Shown here in pieces: positions 6,113 through 8,822 of a DNA stretch of 8,822 nucleotides. Below the pieces are notes generated by a model. It was not told the origin of the DNA. It did not search any database and saw only the letters and a list, made by a program, of their open reading frames with translations. The number at the start of each line of letters is the position of its first letter. Position 1 is the stretch's first letter. The DNA is from Collinsella sp. (lineage in GTDB: Bacteria; Actinomycetota; Coriobacteriia; Coriobacteriales; Coriobacteriaceae): contig DXLY01000078.1 of NCBI GenBank assembly GCA_019414465.1, forward strand, positions 1-8,822. The letters run 5' to 3'. The position numbers were made by a program, and so were the translations under genes.

Positions 6113-7027
6113 CACGCGCATCCACATCGACGAGGCGAGGCTCGGGCGTGTCCAAAAGCAGGATCGCATCGCCACGGGCGTGCTGACGGCGATCGTCGCC
6201 ATCGTCATGCTCATCGTCATCTCCATGGTGGCCTATATCCTGTTCGAGGGCATCTCGACGCTGTTCCAGCCGGGCTTTCTCACAGAGCCGTCGCGCGCCA
6301 ACGGAACGCAGGGCGGCGTGCTCTACCAGCTGTTCGACTCGTTCTACCTGCTGCTGATCACTCTGATCATCTCGGTGCCCATCAGCCTAGGCGGAGCGGT
6401 CTTCCTGGTTGAGTACGCGCCGAACGGCCCTATCCGCGACATCGCCTCTACCGCCATCGAGACGCTGTCCTCGCTGCCTTCCATCGTCGTCGGCATGTTC
6501 GGCTTTCTGGTGTTCTCGGTGCAGCTGGGCTGGAAGTACTCCATCATCTCCGGCGCCGTCGCGCTCACCATGTTCAACATCCCCATCCTGGTGCGCGTGA
6601 TCCAGCAGGCGCTCGAGGACGTGCCGCAGGCCCAGCGCGATGCGTGCCTGGCCATGGGCCTCACTCGCTGGGAGGCCACGCTGCACATCCTGATCCCCGA
6701 GGCCATGCCCGCTATCGTGACCGGCATCGTGCTTTCGGCCGGCCGTGTGTTTGGCGAGGCCGCAGCACTGCTCTTTACCTCGGGCATGAGCTCGCCGGTT
6801 CGCCTGAACTTCTTGAGCTTTAACCTGTCGAGCCCCACCTGCGCCTGGAACGTGTTCCGCCCCGGCGAGTCGCTCGCCGTGCACATCTACAAGATCTATG
6901 GCGAAGGCAGCCCCGAGGCCCAGCAGATCGTCTGGGGCACCGCGGCGCTGCTGATGATTTGCGTGCTGCTGTTTAACGTAATCGCCCGCATTGTGGGCAA
7001 GCAACTGGCAAGGAAGATGACGGCCGA

Positions 7028-7031
<4 letters not shown>
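6105..7031 (+). CDS. pstA: Phosphate ABC transporter permease PstA
   Basis: A 308-residue membrane permease that pairs with PstC to form the phosphate channel. Hydrophobic segments lie near 25-47, 78-103, 125-142, 147-165, 200-225 and 275-296. The coupling loop MGLTRWEATLHILIPEAMPA (184-203) followed by GRVFGEAA (213-220) is the EAA-type motif for contact with PstB. LSSLPSIVVGMFG (121-133) matches the PstA family. The start is taken as GTG at 6105, eight bases inside the pstC end, with AAGGGGG at 6089-6095. An in-frame TTG at 6081 would extend the protein by eight residues further into pstC and has no better signal. The stop overlaps the pstB ATG in an ATGA. Assignment as PstA relies on position after pstC and before pstB, plus family likeness. 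Confidence 0.94.
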
Positions 7032-7900
<869 letters not shown>

Positions 7901-7956
7901 TCCGGGACATGCTTGAGGCCCGCGGCGGCCACGGTTGCCACGGGACTGATTGGAGA

Positions 7957-7993
7957 GGCGGGTCATCTCTTTTGGGAGATGGTCCGCCTTTTT
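7957..7993 (+). terminator. Intrinsic terminator of the pst operon
   Basis: The arms 7957-7969 and 7976-7988 form a 13-bp stem, with two G-T wobbles beside the GGCGG/CCGCC base, a 6-base loop TTTTGG and five Ts at 7989-7993. It lies 56 bases after the pstB stop. A second CCCGCCTTTT at 8007-8016 repeats the 3' arm base and T-run and could pair with the same 5' arm as a weaker alternative. Confidence 0.9.
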
Positions 7994-8022
7994 GTGTCGT
8001 GTGCGGCCCGCCTTTTCGCTGC

Positions 8023-8028
8023 TATTAT
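8023..8028 (+). promoter_or_regulatory. Candidate -10 element for the ABC-F gene
   Basis: TATTAT lies about 35 bases before the ABC-F start and just after the pst terminator, where a new promoter is expected. No good -35 box is found at the usual spacing. TGTGCG at 8000-8005 is the nearest and is poor. Confidence 0.4.
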
Positions 8029-8049
8029 GGACAACGTTGAATTTCTACG

Positions 8050-8055
8050 AAGGAG
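8050..8055 (+). promoter_or_regulatory. Ribosome binding site of the ABC-F gene
   Basis: AAGGAG, a perfect Shine-Dalgarno core, lies eight bases before the ATG at 8064 and fixes the start. Confidence 0.8.
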
Positions 8056-8063
8056 CAGGGCAT

Positions 8064-8822
8064 ATGGCGATTCTTTTGGGATGCGATTCCGTCAGCCTAG
8101 AGTTTCCCACCAAGCATATTTTCGATAGCGTGACGCTCGGCGTGGGCGAGGGCGACCGTATTGGTATTGTCGGTAAAAACGGCGACGGCAAGTCGACGCT
8201 GCTGAGCGTGCTCGCCGGCACGCTGGAGCCCGACGACGGCCGCGTGACGCATCGTCGCGGCACCACGATCGGCCTGCTCGGCCAAAAGGACCAGCTTGTC
8301 GACACCGACACCGTGCACCATGCCGTCGTGGGCGACACGCCCGAGTATGAGTGGGCGTCGAGCCCCCGCACGCGCCAGATCCTCGCCGGTCTCATTAGCG
8401 ATGTGCCCTGGGAGGGCACGGTGGGCGAGCTTTCGGGTGGCCAGCGCCGCCGCGTGGACCTCGCGCGCCTGTTGATCGGCGACTACGACGTGCTCATGCT
8501 CGACGAGCCCACTAACCATCTGGACATGCGCACCATCAACTGGCTTGCACGCCATCTTAAGGCTCGCTGGCAGCGCGGTCAGGGCGCAATGCTCGTGGTC
8601 ACGCACGATCGCTGGTTCTTGGACGAGGTCTGCACCAGCATGTGGGAGGTCCACGACGGCCAGGTCGATCCCTTCGAGGGCGGCTACTCCGCATATATCC
8701 TGCAGCGCGTGGAGCGCGACCGCATGGCCGCGGTTACCGAGGAACGCCGTCGCAACATGGCGCGCAAGGAGCTCGCGTGGCTGAGCCGCGGCGCCCAGGC
8801 GCGTTCCACCAAGCCCAAGTTT
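8064..8822 (+). CDS. ABC-F family ATPase, Uup/EttA-like, 3' end cut by the window
   Basis: The frame stays open from the ATG at 8064 to the last base, giving the first 253 residues of what is normally a 500-650 residue protein with two ABC domains and no membrane segments. The first domain is complete: Walker A GKNGDGKST (37-45), signature LSGGQRRRVDLARLL (123-137), Walker B VLMLDEP (143-149) followed by TNHLD (150-154), and His181 in VVTHDRWFLD. The basic linker then begins (215-253), with ERRRNMARKELAWLSRGAQARSTKPK close to the Uup linker. The arm region inside domain 1 is very short, which also fits Uup more than EttA. ABC-F proteins act on ribosomes, and some give antibiotic resistance. 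This one looks like a housekeeping member. It has its own -10 element and a strong ribosome binding site, separate from the pst operon. Confidence 0.93.
   Translation, partial: MAILLGCDSVSLEFPTKHIFDSVTLGVGEGDRIGIVGKNGDGKSTLLSVLAGTLEPDDGRVTHRRGTTIGLLGQKDQLVDTDTVHHAVVGDTPEYEWASSPRTRQILAGLISDVPWEGTVGELSGGQRRRVDLARLLIGDYDVLMLDEPTNHLDMRTINWLARHLKARWQRGQGAMLVVTHDRWFLDEVCTSMWEVHDGQVDPFEGGYSAYILQRVERDRMAAVTEERRRNMARKELAWLSRGAQARSTKPKF

Noticed and set aside
4916..6226. Long minus-strand open frame (436 codons) opposite pstS and pstC
   Set aside because: Low-complexity His/Asp/Arg-rich translation antisense to well-supported pst genes, with no recognisable motif.

Overview
The window is about 8.8 kb of GC-rich bacterial chromosome. 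Gene density, C/G-ending codons, short ATGA overlaps and the look of the proteins suggest a high-GC Gram-positive of the class Coriobacteriia, most likely Collinsella or a close relative. That assignment rests on recognition of protein style and not on a search. No rRNA, tRNA, CRISPR array, insertion sequence or phage gene is visible.

Layout. (1) 1-1399, plus strand: the 3' part of an ABC ATPase gene, cut by the window edge, and its ABC-2 type permease. Together they form a small exporter-like or bacitracin/Ytr-type pair. (2) 1490-3915, minus strand: reading from right to left, a two-transmembrane potassium channel, a LOG-family nucleotide phosphoribohydrolase and a ClC-family channel of the YfeO type. 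The first two are 36 bases apart. The ClC gene has its own candidate promoter. (3) 3916-4243: a divergent intergenic region of 328 bases. It holds a perfect 20-bp inverted repeat that looks like a REP/REPIN or small MITE, and a leader in front of pstS with several possible hairpins and a weak Pho-box-like direct repeat. (4) 4244-7900, plus strand: a complete high-affinity phosphate uptake operon pstS-pstC-pstA-pstB, with 24 bases between pstS and pstC and overlaps at the other two junctions, closed by a strong intrinsic terminator at 7957-7993. No phoU follows. (5) 8064 to the window end: the first 253 codons of an ABC-F ATPase of the Uup/EttA type, with its own -10 element.

How the genes work together. 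The Pst genes form one machine. The Tat-type lipoprotein PstS captures phosphate outside the membrane, PstC and PstA form the channel, and PstB hydrolyses ATP. The potassium and ClC channels may share a role in membrane potential or ion balance. The ABC-F protein is probably a translation factor and is transcribed separately.

No clearly new multi-gene system is present. The points most worth a second look are the inverted repeat at 3986-4041, the ClC protein with isoleucine at the usual gating-glutamate position, the Tat/lipobox signal of PstS, and the structured pstS leader.
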